Shown here piece after piece: positions 34,113 through 43,124 of a DNA stretch of 64,000 nucleotides (position 1 is its first letter; each line of letters opens with the position of its first letter). The position numbers and the translations under genes are program-made. The notes below the pieces were generated by a model. It saw nothing but the letters and a program-made list of their open reading frames with translations. It had not been told where the DNA came from and made no database searches. Source of the stretch: Bacteroidota bacterium (GTDB taxonomy: Bacteria; Bacteroidota; Bacteroidia; Bacteroidales; FEN-979); assembly GCA_026391735.1 (NCBI GenBank), contig JAPLDL010000018.1:49670-113669 (forward strand), read 5' to 3'.

Positions 34113-36878
34113 ATGGATCCATTTTCATATCTCAATACCTTGGACATCGCCGTGATAGAGGAACTTTTCGACAAATTCCGAAAGGACCCTTCATCTGTTG
34201 ACGAATCATGGCGCAAATTTTTTGAAGGCTTCGAGTTCTGCCAGAAAAACTACAAAGCAGAAAAAGGCGAAGCGTTCATGTATCCCAACGAATTCAAGGT
34301 GATCAACCTCATCACAGCTTACCGCCAGAGGGGGCACCTGTTTACCAAGACGAACCCTGTCAGGACCAGGCGAAAATATTCCCCTACCCTCGACATTGAA
34401 AATTTCGGTCTTGGAAAGGAAGATCTTATCAAGCATTTCCAGGCAGGAAAAGAACTTGGCCTCGGCAATGCCAGGTTAAACGACATAATTGAAAACCTCC
34501 GAAAGACTTACTGCGAATCCATCGGGATAGAATATTTTTACATCCGCAGGCCTGAGATCGTAGACTGGTTCATCGCTATGATGGAACCTGTCAGAAACAC
34601 TCCTTCGTTCAGCATTGAAGAAAAAGGCATGATCCTGAAAAAACTCTCGGAAGCCGTACTTATGGAGAAGTTCATCCATAAAAAATTCCCGGGCCATAAA
34701 AGTTTTTCGCTTGAAGGAGCTGAATCCCTTATTCCCGCGCTGGATGCGGTGATCAGGAAAGGTGCCTCGCTGGGGGTGAATGAATTCATCCTGGGGATGG
34801 CCCACAGGGGAAGGCTCAATGTGCTTGGCAACATCATGCATAAACCATTTGAGCAGATTTTTTCCGAATTTGAAGGCAAGGAATACACCGATGAAGAATT
34901 GCTGGGTGATGTGAAATACCACCTTGGCTATTCCACGAGCGTAACAGCCTCCGGTGGGCAGCCGCTCAGTCTTACCCTTTGCCCGAACCCTTCCCACCTG
35001 GAAGCCGTCGACCCGGTTGCCGAAGGACTGGCACGTGGCCGCATCGACAGTCAGTATAATGGGGACAACTCGAACGTTGTGACCGTGCTGATCCATGGCG
35101 ATGCTTCCATCTCAGGCCAGGGGATTATATATGAAACAATCCAGATGGCCGAGCTGGATGCCTACAAAACAGGAGGCACCATCCACCTGGTAATCAACAA
35201 CCAGATTGGATTTACCACGAATTATCTTGACGGAAGATCAAGCGTGTATTGCACCGACGTAGCCAAAACCATCCAGTCACCTGTTTTCCACGTTAATGCA
35301 GATGATGTTGAAGCGGTAGTTTACACAGTACAGCTGGCCATGGAATTCCGAACCAGGTTTCATAAGGATGTTTTTATCGACCTCCTGGGTTACCGTAAAT
35401 TCGGTCATAACGAAAGCGATGAGCCCAGGTTCACCCAACCCATATTGTATAAGATCATAGAAACCCATCCCGACCCCCTTGAAATATACATCGGCAAGCT
35501 GGAGAACGAAGGGACTGCGGGCAGTTTTGATATTGACGGCATTCGTAACGGGATCAACAGCTCACTCGAACTTGCTTTCCAGTCTTCAAAAACTATTGAG
35601 AAAGCAGATATCACGTCTTTCCTCGGTCCTTTGTGGAAAGATATCCGCAGGGCTGTGCCGGAGGACTTCCTCAGCTCACCCACGACTTCAATACCTGAAT
35701 CCACTCTCAGGGAGATAGGCAAAAAGTTGACCATGCTCCCCGAAGGCATTAACTTTTTCAGGAAAATAGTGAAACTCCAGGAAGACCGGAGTTCTATGCT
35801 GGAAGGCGAAGGCAGGCTTGACTGGGCTATGGGTGAACTGCTGGCCTACGGCAGCCTTCTTTACGAAGGCCATCCCGTCAGGATCAGCGGACAGGATTCG
35901 CAGCGGGGAACTTTTTCACACCGCCATGCAGTGCTCACTGTGGAGGACTCCGAGGATAAGTTCATTCCCCTGGATCATATCATCGATGGGCAGGCTGCAT
36001 TCAGGATATACAACTCCCTGCTTTCAGAATATGGCGTACTGGGGTTTGAATACGGTTTCGCATTTGCGACTCCTGATGGACTAACGGTATGGGAAGCGCA
36101 ATTCGGCGATTTCAATAACGGTACTCAGATCATCATCGACCAGTACCTCAGCAGCGCCGAGGATAAATGGAAGGTCATGAATGCCCTGGTAATGTTCCTT
36201 CCCCATGGTTATGAAGGACAGGGCCCTGAACACTCCAGCGCCAGGCTGGAACGCTTTCTTACTCTTTCGGGCCATTATAACTGGCAGATAGCTAACTGCA
36301 CAACGCCTGCAAATTTCTTCCACCTGCTCAGGAGGCAAATTAAACGGGAGTTCCGCAAGCCTTTGGTTGTTTTTACTCCTAAAAGCCTTCTCAGACATCC
36401 TCAATGCGTTTCAAAGATCAATGAGTTTACACAGGGAGGTTTCAATGAAGTCCTGGATGATTTGTTGGCGGATAAGGATAAGGTGACCAAACTGGTATTC
36501 TGCTCGGGCAAGGTATATTACGATATCACCGGGAAACGCAAGGAACTCGGTATCCAGAACGTGGGCGTGATCAGGCTCGAACAGCTTTACCCCCTTCCTG
36601 AAAAACAGCTTGCCGAAATAGTTGCCTCATACCCTAAAGCCAAACACTTCGAGTGGGTACAGGAGGAACCAGCCAATATGGGGGCCCTGAATTATATTGT
36701 TCATAATTTCCTGAAGATAAAACTCACCTATGTTGCAAGGCCTCCCAGCGGAAGCCCGGCTACCGGATCTTCACAGCTGCATAAGGCACAGCAAAATCTG
36801 CTGGTTGAAAAAGCCCTGGGAAAATGCAGTTGTGAATTTGCTTATGGTTCATGCCGTTTGCATTGTGCAGAAAAATGA
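34113..36878 (+). CDS. sucA: 2-oxoglutarate dehydrogenase E1 component
   Basis: 921 residues. The N-terminal E2-docking segment (VIEELFDKFRKDPSSVDESW) is followed by the standard domains: HRGRLNVLGNIMHKPFEQIF, GDVKYHLGYS, HGDASISGQGIIYETIQMAE (thiamine diphosphate), GYRKFGHNESDEP and, in the second half, SGQDSQRGTFSHRHAVL and EAQFGDFNNGTQIIIDQYL. It starts the 2-oxoglutarate dehydrogenase reaction of the TCA cycle with NAD as final acceptor, in parallel with the ferredoxin-linked enzyme at 14607-17499. The last 20 or so residues are unusual, containing four Cys (CSCEFAYGSCRLHC). The E2 gene lies at 39012, separated by two other genes. Confidence 0.94.
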   Translation: MDPFSYLNTLDIAVIEELFDKFRKDPSSVDESWRKFFEGFEFCQKNYKAEKGEAFMYPNEFKVINLITAYRQRGHLFTKTNPVRTRRKYSPTLDIENFGLGKEDLIKHFQAGKELGLGNARLNDIIENLRKTYCESIGIEYFYIRRPEIVDWFIAMMEPVRNTPSFSIEEKGMILKKLSEAVLMEKFIHKKFPGHKSFSLEGAESLIPALDAVIRKGASLGVNEFILGMAHRGRLNVLGNIMHKPFEQIFSEFEGKEYTDEELLGDVKYHLGYSTSVTASGGQPLSLTLCPNPSHLEAVDPVAEGLARGRIDSQYNGDNSNVVTVLIHGDASISGQGIIYETIQMAELDAYKTGGTIHLVINNQIGFTTNYLDGRSSVYCTDVAKTIQSPVFHVNADDVEAVVYTVQLAMEFRTRFHKDVFIDLLGYRKFGHNESDEPRFTQPILYKIIETHPDPLEIYIGKLENEGTAGSFDIDGIRNGINSSLELAFQSSKTIEKADITSFLGPLWKDIRRAVPEDFLSSPTTSIPESTLREIGKKLTMLPEGINFFRKIVKLQEDRSSMLEGEGRLDWAMGELLAYGSLLYEGHPVRISGQDSQRGTFSHRHAVLTVEDSEDKFIPLDHIIDGQAAFRIYNSLLSEYGVLGFEYGFAFATPDGLTVWEAQFGDFNNGTQIIIDQYLSSAEDKWKVMNALVMFLPHGYEGQGPEHSSARLERFLTLSGHYNWQIANCTTPANFFHLLRRQIKREFRKPLVVFTPKSLLRHPQCVSKINEFTQGGFNEVLDDLLADKDKVTKLVFCSGKVYYDITGKRKELGIQNVGVIRLEQLYPLPEKQLAEIVASYPKAKHFEWVQEEPANMGALNYIVHNFLKIKLTYVARPPSGSPATGSSQLHKAQQNLLVEKALGKCSCEFAYGSCRLHCAEK

Positions 36879-36884
36879 AACCTT

Positions 36885-36892
36885 TAACTTTG
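36885..36892 (+). promoter_or_regulatory. -7 promoter element for the T9SS cargo inside the suc cluster
   Basis: TAACTTTG, exact TAnnTTTG, directly after the sucA stop and 47 bases before the ATG at 36940, with ATTG at 36862-36865 as a possible -33 box. Confidence 0.5.
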
Positions 36893-36939
36893 AATCAGGG
36901 TTAATTATTCTTATCTTAGCATTTCCAAAACCATCAGCC

Positions 36940-38805
36940 ATGAAAAAAATGTACTTATTTTTTCTGATCTGCATGCTACCAGCAGGTATTACACTTGCAC
37001 AGCAGCCAAAAGCCGACCTTTCGAACCTTGACAAGCGGTACCATCCCACATCGAATTCAAAAGCCGTTTCTTTTTCAATACCATGCACGGGGTTCGTGAA
37101 CAATCCCAGCGCCGACCTGAAGTGGAGAGCAATAGTCAATCCTGTACCTATCAGGCATTCTACTGAAAACAATGAATTGGTTGAACGGCTCAAAGCCGAA
37201 CGTCTCAAAATGAAACTGGCCAACCTTAATGAAAAATCAGGAGCTTCTGAAAACTCCGGCAACGGAGCCACGCCCGAGATCGGCGCAAATTTCGGGGGCA
37301 ACCAATGCAACGGGAGTTCACCTCTCGATAATTGCATCGCCATATCAAATGACGGCATCATTGTAAGCGTAAGCAACACAACCATATTTTACACCAACTC
37401 CCAGGGGCAGGTTTTGTATTATAAAGACCTCCTCACGTTTATTGGTGACGCCACAATACAGGGAGTATGCGACCCGGTGATCCTTTATGATGCAACCGTT
37501 GACCGTTTTGTATTCTTCTGCCAGGTTTCCCCCCTGAGTTCATCTACTTCAAAACTGCTGGTATTCTTTTCCGGGACTAACAACCCTGCCGATGGCTGGC
37601 ATTATTATAAATTGTCGGGTAACCCTCTGAATGACGGAAGCGCATTCGATTACCCAAAACTGGCATACTCCAACAACGAACTCTATATCACCGGGAACCT
37701 ATTCCGTGATTCCGACGGCAAATTCAACCAGGCTGTCCTGTACCAGATCACCAAAGGACCCGCTTTCAGCGGAGGCACAATAAACTTCACGGTATGGCAT
37801 AATATTGAGGGCAGCCCGTTCACATTATGTCCTCTTTCTTACGGACAGCAGGGGAGTTACGGCCCGGGATGTTACCTGGTAGCCACTTCATCCTCCGATG
37901 ACAATAAGTTCAGTTTTTATGACCTTACCGATGATTTTTCAACAGGACTTGCCCAGCTGAAATATTATTCGATAAGCACCCAGGCTTACCAGGTTGCCCC
38001 TGATGCTTTGCAGCCGGGAACAACAGTCAAGCTGAATACCAATGACGCCCGCACACTTGGCGGCTTTTATCTTAATAAGATGGTTCATTTTGTATTTAAT
38101 TCAGTTTGGGCAAACAATTATTGCGGGATCAACTATAACAGGCTTGATCTGACTTCTGGGCAAAACACTTCGGTCACCTTCGGGCTCGACGGAGCCGATT
38201 ACTGCTATCCATCGGTTGCCTCCAGCGGCGTGAGTAGTACCGACCAGGCTGTCCTCATTGGATTTCAAAAATCGACCACTACTTCCTATCCTTCGGTCAG
38301 GGTAGTGGAATGTGATAATACCCTGGCCTGGTCCGGCTCAGTTGAAGTCAGGCCCGGGGATAATTACGTGTATTATACCGGTGACCCCGAGCGCTGGGGG
38401 GACTATTCAGGAATATACAGGAAATACAATGCCTCAAGACCCACTTGCTGGATGAGCGGTGCATACGGTGGAAGCGACAACAAATGGGCCACCTATATTG
38501 CCGAGGTGTTTGACAATTCAAACGGTATCGCCAGCCTTAGCCAGACCCCGGCGATGAACGTTTACCCCAACCCTGTCATTGACATCTTCTCCCTTGAATT
38601 TTCCCTGGCCCAGGCCGGCCCGCTGACGATCAATATAATGGATGCAAACGGCAAACTGGTGAAACAGTTGTATGAAGGCAAAGGATACTCTGGAAAGAAC
38701 ATCCTCTCGTTTAATAAGGCAAACCTTAAACCGGGAATATATTTTATCGTTCTTATATCGGATAAAACCATTCTGAAAAATGAGAAGATCGTTATCGGCA
38801 GCTAA
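36940..38805 (+). CDS. T9SS cargo located between sucA and sucB
   Basis: 621 residues from ATG 36940; an in-frame upstream start lies inside sucA and is ignored. Signal peptide 1-20 (LFFLICMLPAGITLAQ). The central part (~110-520) contains DNCIAISNDGIIVSVSN, DPVILYDATVDRFVFF and WGDYSGIYRKYNASRPTCW, a beta-rich pattern resembling bacterial secreted propeller-like proteins of unknown function. Residues ~538-621 are a type A T9SS sorting domain (NVYPNPVIDIFSLEF to PGIYFIVLISD). It has its own promoter-like box after sucA, so it may be expressed apart from the TCA-cycle genes on either side. The next gene overlaps its end by 26 bases. Confidence 0.85.
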   Translation: MKKMYLFFLICMLPAGITLAQQPKADLSNLDKRYHPTSNSKAVSFSIPCTGFVNNPSADLKWRAIVNPVPIRHSTENNELVERLKAERLKMKLANLNEKSGASENSGNGATPEIGANFGGNQCNGSSPLDNCIAISNDGIIVSVSNTTIFYTNSQGQVLYYKDLLTFIGDATIQGVCDPVILYDATVDRFVFFCQVSPLSSSTSKLLVFFSGTNNPADGWHYYKLSGNPLNDGSAFDYPKLAYSNNELYITGNLFRDSDGKFNQAVLYQITKGPAFSGGTINFTVWHNIEGSPFTLCPLSYGQQGSYGPGCYLVATSSSDDNKFSFYDLTDDFSTGLAQLKYYSISTQAYQVAPDALQPGTTVKLNTNDARTLGGFYLNKMVHFVFNSVWANNYCGINYNRLDLTSGQNTSVTFGLDGADYCYPSVASSGVSSTDQAVLIGFQKSTTTSYPSVRVVECDNTLAWSGSVEVRPGDNYVYYTGDPERWGDYSGIYRKYNASRPTCWMSGAYGGSDNKWATYIAEVFDNSNGIASLSQTPAMNVYPNPVIDIFSLEFSLAQAGPLTINIMDANGKLVKQLYEGKGYSGKNILSFNKANLKPGIYFIVLISDKTILKNEKIVIGS

Positions 38806-39007
38806 GATCCTCCTGATAGTTCCGTTACTGTTTTTCTGCAGCCCTAAGAATGCACAGAAAGCAGGGAAAGCAAGTAAAGAAGGAGAGATCAGGACCGACA
38901 CATTGATCAAATCTGCTCCCAATGATCTTAATCAAAGGATCATCCATAATTCAGCGGACCAGAAAACAGTTGATTCATTGAAAAATCTGAGGGAGAAAAG
39001 GAAATAA
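38780..39007 (+). CDS. Small lipoprotein
   Basis: 75 residues. The N-terminus has basic residues, a hydrophobic run (ILLIVPLLFF) and Cys20 in LLFFCSPK, which fits a lipoprotein signal, followed by a short charged tail (KAGKASKEGEIRTDT, then SLKNLREKRK). It overlaps the preceding gene by 26 bases and is four bases before sucB, so it is probably translated from the same transcript. No family was recognised and its function is unknown. The clean signal peptide and tight spacing argue that it is real. Confidence 0.62.
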   Translation: MRRSLSAAKILLIVPLLFFCSPKNAQKAGKASKEGEIRTDTLIKSAPNDLNQRIIHNSADQKTVDSLKNLREKRK

Positions 39008-39011
39008 ATCT

Positions 39012-40277
39012 ATGGCGATTGAGATCAGGGTCCCCAGTCCGGGTGAATCCATAACGCAGGTCCAGCTTGCCAAATGGCTGGTCGGTGAAGGCGAGCTGGT
39101 GGAAAAAGACCAGGAAGTAGTAGAAATCGATTCCGATAAAGCATCGTTTCCCATTGCTTCACCCGAAGATGGGATCATAAGGCTGAAATCAGCCGAAGGC
39201 GACACGATTTCTGTGGGAGCCGTCATTGCAATTATAGAGCCTTCTGCAACCGGCCATGCAGCAGCGATAAAGCAGCATGCATCGCCGGCAGTAAAAAGCT
39301 CTGGACCCTCCTTTAAATCTGAAGCAGAGCCTGCAGTTACGAAGGAGAAGGAAACTAATTCAACCGCTGCTGCAGGGCAGGATGTTCTCCACGCTTCACC
39401 TCTTGCCAGGAAGATCATTGAAGAAGAGGGAGTCAAAGCCATTGAACTTGCCAAAGCTTTTCCGGGTAAGAAAATTACCCGGAGCGATGTCGAAGACTTT
39501 ATCAAAGGCCGTAAACCCGACGCTCCATCATCCGCCTTCAGCAGCATAAGAAAGGAAGAAAGGAAAAAACTAAGCACGCTTCGGCTTAAGCTGGCCGAAA
39601 GGCTGGTAGCGGTTAAGAACCAGACGGCCATGCTGACCACCTTCAACGAGATCAATATGACAGCCGCGCTTAAACTGAAAGATACTTACAGTGAAGTTTT
39701 CAAGCAGAAATACGGGGTAGGTATCGGCCTGATGTCTTTGTTTGCGAAAGCCGTAACCATTGCACTCCAGGACTTCCCTCAGGTCAACAGCATGATCGAC
39801 GGAGAGGAACTGGTGAGTCCGGGATACGTTGATATCGGGATTGCAGTGAGCGCACCCAAGGGGCTTGTTGTGCCAGTGATCAGGAATGCCGAGGCCCTGA
39901 GCCTGGCCGGGCTTGAGATCAAAGTAAAGGAATATGCAGTAAAAGCCCGTGATGGCAAACTCAGTATTGACGATATGAAAGGCGGTACCTTCACGATAAC
40001 CAACGGGGGTGTGTTTGGCTCCCTGATGTCGACCCCTATCCTGAACCCGCCTCAAAGCGCTATCCTCGGGATGCATAAGATCATGGACCGCCCAATTGCC
40101 GTTGAAAGACAGGTTATTGTCGCGCCTATGATGTACGTTGCACTCTCATACGACCACAGGGTGATTGACGGAAAGGATTCTGTCGGTTTCCTGATCAAAG
40201 TGAAAGAACTGGTTGAAGATCCTCTGAAGATGCTTACCATGGGCGAAGACCCGGTGACCCTGCTGCTTGACTTGTAA
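39012..40277 (+). CDS. sucB: 2-oxoglutarate dehydrogenase E2, dihydrolipoyl succinyltransferase
   Basis: 421 residues. The N-terminal lipoyl domain carries the modified lysine in EIDSDKASFPI (~40-50). A short E1/E3-binding segment follows (SPLARKIIEEEGV), then the catalytic domain from ~185, which ends with the active site LSYDHRVIDGKDSVGF (His and Asp catalytic). It transfers the succinyl group to CoA. It is four bases downstream of the small lipoprotein and 13 bases before nadB. No E3 (lipoamide dehydrogenase) gene is in the window. Confidence 0.93.
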   Translation: MAIEIRVPSPGESITQVQLAKWLVGEGELVEKDQEVVEIDSDKASFPIASPEDGIIRLKSAEGDTISVGAVIAIIEPSATGHAAAIKQHASPAVKSSGPSFKSEAEPAVTKEKETNSTAAAGQDVLHASPLARKIIEEEGVKAIELAKAFPGKKITRSDVEDFIKGRKPDAPSSAFSSIRKEERKKLSTLRLKLAERLVAVKNQTAMLTTFNEINMTAALKLKDTYSEVFKQKYGVGIGLMSLFAKAVTIALQDFPQVNSMIDGEELVSPGYVDIGIAVSAPKGLVVPVIRNAEALSLAGLEIKVKEYAVKARDGKLSIDDMKGGTFTITNGGVFGSLMSTPILNPPQSAILGMHKIMDRPIAVERQVIVAPMMYVALSYDHRVIDGKDSVGFLIKVKELVEDPLKMLTMGEDPVTLLLDL

Positions 40278-40290
40278 ATACTCATTGATC

Positions 40291-41865
40291 ATGCAAAAAA
40301 GAACTGATTTCCTTGTAATTGGCTCGGGTATAGCAGGTCTGTCCTTTGCTCTTAAAGTGGCACGGCACGGCAAGGTCTGCGTTGTTACCAAATCCAAGAT
40401 GGATGATACGGCCACGAGCTGGGCTCAGGGCGGGATCGCGGCAGTGATGCACACTCCCGACACCTACGAGAAGCATATCCAGGATACAATTATTGCCGGG
40501 GACGGACTGTGTGACGAACATATTGTACGGTTTACCATTACTGAATCCACCGACAGGATCAGGGAGCTTATCAAATGGGGAGCCAAGTTTGATAAGACCA
40601 AGTCGGGGAAATATGACCTGGCAAAGGAAGGAGGTCATTCCGAATACAGGGTGCTGCATCATAAGGACAAGACAGGAAGGGAAATAGAGGACACCCTGCT
40701 GGACCAGGTGAAACGTCATCCAAACATTGAGATTCTTGAAGACTATTTTACCATTGACCTTATTACCCAGCATCATCTGGGTCTTGAAGTCAATAAAAAA
40801 ACAAAGGATATTACCTGTTACGGTGTATATGTTATTAATCCCCGCACCAGGCTGGTTGAAACTGTACTTTCCAGGATAACCCTTCTTGCTACCGGGGGAG
40901 CTGGAAACGTATATAATAATACAACAAGCCCGTTGATCTCTACCGGCGACGGCATTGCTATGGTATACAGGGCCAAGGGGGCTGTTGACAACATGGAATT
41001 CATCCAGTTCCATCCTACCTCCCTGTACAATCCTGATGAAAAGCCTGCATTTTTGATCTCAGAGGCCGTTCGTGGCTTCGGTGCGGTATTAAGGACCAGG
41101 GAAGGCAAGGAATTTATGTATAAATACGACTCCAGGCTTGAGCTGGCTCCCAGGGATATTGTGGCCCGCGCTATCGACAATGAGATGAAGATCACAGGGG
41201 ATGATTATGTTTGTCTGGATTGCCGGCATCTTCCGAAAAACGAGCTGATCAATCACTTTCCAACCATTTATGCCAGATGCCTCAGTGTTGGCATTGATAT
41301 CACCCGCGACCTGATCCCTGTTGTGCCGGCAGCGCATTATACCTGCGGAGGAATCCGCACTGACGAGTTTGGCCGGAGTACAATAAAGAACCTGTATGCT
41401 TCAGGGGAATGCGCATCGACAGGCCTGCACGGGGCAAACCGGCTGGCATCAAATTCGCTTCTCGAATCCCTGGTGTTTTCACACCGCTCAAGCAGCGATG
41501 CCATATCCAGTTTTCATTCCATCCGAATCAGGGATGACGTTCCCGACTGGAATGCCGAAGGAACTGTTCTGAATGAAGAAATGGTTCTGATTACGCAAAC
41601 CCTGAAAGAAGTCCAGAGCATTATGAGCACTTATGTGGGCATCGTCAGGTCAAACCTCCGCCTGCAACGCGCACTCGACCGCCTGGAAATATTATACAGG
41701 GAAACTGAAGAATTATACGACAAATCGATACTTACACGCAAGATCTGTGAAGTGCGGAACCTCATCAATATAGGTTACCTTATCATTAAAGCGGCAAGGG
41801 CAAGGCATGAAAGCAGGGGATTGCATTATTCCCTTGATTATCCAAGGGTATCCAAAAGGAAGTAA
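40291..41865 (+). CDS. nadB: L-aspartate oxidase
   Basis: 524 residues from ATG 40291. The FAD-binding motif DFLVIGSGIAGLSFALKVA opens the protein; TSWAQGGIAAVM, EGGHSEYRVLHHKD, FIQFHPTSLY and ASGECASTGLHGANRLASNS are hallmarks that separate NadB from succinate dehydrogenase. It oxidises aspartate to iminoaspartate, the first step of NAD synthesis. NadA and NadC are not in the window. It follows sucB by 13 bases and may be part of that transcript, with the gamma-carbonic anhydrase after it. Confidence 0.94.
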   Translation: MQKRTDFLVIGSGIAGLSFALKVARHGKVCVVTKSKMDDTATSWAQGGIAAVMHTPDTYEKHIQDTIIAGDGLCDEHIVRFTITESTDRIRELIKWGAKFDKTKSGKYDLAKEGGHSEYRVLHHKDKTGREIEDTLLDQVKRHPNIEILEDYFTIDLITQHHLGLEVNKKTKDITCYGVYVINPRTRLVETVLSRITLLATGGAGNVYNNTTSPLISTGDGIAMVYRAKGAVDNMEFIQFHPTSLYNPDEKPAFLISEAVRGFGAVLRTREGKEFMYKYDSRLELAPRDIVARAIDNEMKITGDDYVCLDCRHLPKNELINHFPTIYARCLSVGIDITRDLIPVVPAAHYTCGGIRTDEFGRSTIKNLYASGECASTGLHGANRLASNSLLESLVFSHRSSSDAISSFHSIRIRDDVPDWNAEGTVLNEEMVLITQTLKEVQSIMSTYVGIVRSNLRLQRALDRLEILYRETEELYDKSILTRKICEVRNLINIGYLIIKAARARHESRGLHYSLDYPRVSKRK

Positions 41866-41903
41866 GCCCTCCATGGCTTGATAAATCTCAGAAAACAAAC
41901 ATC

Positions 41904-42437
41904 ATGGCTTTAATTAAAGCGGTTAAGGGTATTGCTCCGGAATTCGGGAGAAACTGTTTCCTGGCCGATAATGCAACCATAACAGGCGATGTGATCATGG
42001 GAGATGACTGCAGTGTCTGGTTCAATACAGTGATACGGGGTGATGTACATCATATACGTATAGGGAATAATGTAAACGTACAGGATGGCGCGATCATCCA
42101 CTGCACTTACCAGAAATGGCCTGTGAGCATTGGCAATAACGTATCCATTGCCCATAATGCGATCATTCATGGCTGTACAATTCATGATAATGTACTGATA
42201 GGGATGGGCGCTATCATCATGGACGGAGCAATTATAAACAGCAATTCTATAGTGGGGGCCGGAGCCCTGGTAACCGAAGGGACTATCGTGGAATCGGGTT
42301 CGGTATGGGCCGGCCTGCCTGCACGCAAGGTAAAAGATATCGACCAGGCATTGCTGGAAGGCCAGGTGAACAGAATCTCGAAAAATTATAACAGGTACGC
42401 GTCATGGTATGGCGAGGATTCCGCTGAATGGAAATAA
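41904..42437 (+). CDS. Gamma-class carbonic anhydrase family protein
   Basis: 177 residues made of left-handed beta-helix hexapeptide repeats. The metal ligands are visible as His in RGDVHHIRIG, then HNAIIHGCTI, with the flanking NVNVQDGAIIHCTYQ segment; this is the standard set for gamma-carbonic anhydrase/YrdA/PaaY proteins. It probably hydrates CO2 or is a related zinc protein; activity cannot be certain because many family members are inactive. It follows nadB by 38 bases and is the last gene before a two-way terminator. Confidence 0.88.
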   Translation: MALIKAVKGIAPEFGRNCFLADNATITGDVIMGDDCSVWFNTVIRGDVHHIRIGNNVNVQDGAIIHCTYQKWPVSIGNNVSIAHNAIIHGCTIHDNVLIGMGAIIMDGAIINSNSIVGAGALVTEGTIVESGSVWAGLPARKVKDIDQALLEGQVNRISKNYNRYASWYGEDSAEWK

Positions 42438-42441
42438 AAAA

Positions 42442-42464
42442 ACCCGGCACAAACCGGGTCTTTT
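42442..42464. terminator. Bidirectional terminator between the carbonic anhydrase and the first skp
   Basis: ACCCGG (42442-42447) pairs with CCGGGT (42454-42459) around a six-base loop, with an A run before and a T run after, placed between two convergent genes. Confidence 0.82.
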
Positions 42465-42482
42465 ATGAATTGTGAATTCCTG

Positions 42483-42517
42483 ATCCCGGATCTCGCATCC
42501 AGGATCATAAATCATGC
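42483..42517. repeat. Degenerate ATCCCGG heptamer array
   Basis: Successive 7-base units atcccgg, atctcgc, atccagg, atcataa, atcatgc lie in the spacer before the 3' end of the skp gene. The first unit equals the repeat inside lpxH at 13571-13591. Confidence 0.65.
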
Positions 42518-42519
42518 GA

Positions 42520-43041
42520 TTAATTTGTAATACCCAGTTTCTTTTTCACCAGAGGCATGATATCGTCACCGGTTTCGCTGTAAAGTACAACATCTTCTAT
42601 CGCGTTCAGGATATAGGTGTACTTGTTTTCCTTGGCAACTTCCTTAACAGCGGCTTTTGCTTTGTCAATAAAAGGCTGAACCAGCTCCTGCTGCTTAGCC
42701 TGCATATCAGTCTGTGCTTTCTGCTGAAAAGCATCAATACGTGCCTGGAGATCCTGCAATTCTTTTTCCTTGGTCTGCTTGATCAGATCCGACATCGTAG
42801 CTGACTGTGACTGGTAATCCATGTATTTATTCTCAAATTCCGACTTCATCGCATCCAGCTGGTCAGTGAGAGTTTTCTGGTATACCTGAAGTTTGATTTT
42901 TACGGAATCAATGCCAGGCATGGCCTGGAGAAGCGTATTGAATTCAACATGGCCGATCTTAACGGGATTCTGAGCCTGTGCTATTGCCGACATACAGAAA
43001 ACAAGTGCCAAAACGGCAAAAATCTTTACTAAATTTTTCAT
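42520..43041 (-). CDS. Skp/OmpH-like periplasmic chaperone
   Basis: 173 residues. Signal peptide 1-23 (AIAQAQ), then IGHVEFNTLLQAMPG and a long helical coiled-coil section rich in Gln, Lys and Glu (MKSEFENKYMDYQ, KELQDLQARID), and a C-terminal strand region (YILNAIEDVVLYSE). This is the OmpH/Skp fold, which holds outer-membrane proteins on their way to BamA. It is the second of two skp genes after bamA and is the last gene of the minus-strand group. A TAATTTTG box 38 bases upstream shows it may also be transcribed separately. Confidence 0.88.
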   Translation of the reverse strand: MKNLVKIFAVLALVFCMSAIAQAQNPVKIGHVEFNTLLQAMPGIDSVKIKLQVYQKTLTDQLDAMKSEFENKYMDYQSQSATMSDLIKQTKEKELQDLQARIDAFQQKAQTDMQAKQQELVQPFIDKAKAAVKEVAKENKYTYILNAIEDVVLYSETGDDIMPLVKKKLGITN

Positions 43042-43079
43042 TTTGTGCTATTAAATGGTTTATACTCTTATTGGGACTG

Positions 43080-43087
43080 CAAAATTA
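43080..43087 (-). promoter_or_regulatory. -7 promoter element for the distal skp gene
   Basis: TAATTTTG on the minus strand (exact TAnnTTTG), 38 bases before the ATG at 43041. Confidence 0.5.
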
Positions 43088-43124
43088 TTAAAATTTCCTG
43101 AATGCCAAACATTCAGGCATATCC

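Noticed and set aside
42514..42804. 96-residue plus-strand open frame opposite the skp gene
   Set aside because: It is antisense to a well-supported Skp coding region and contains no signal or motif.
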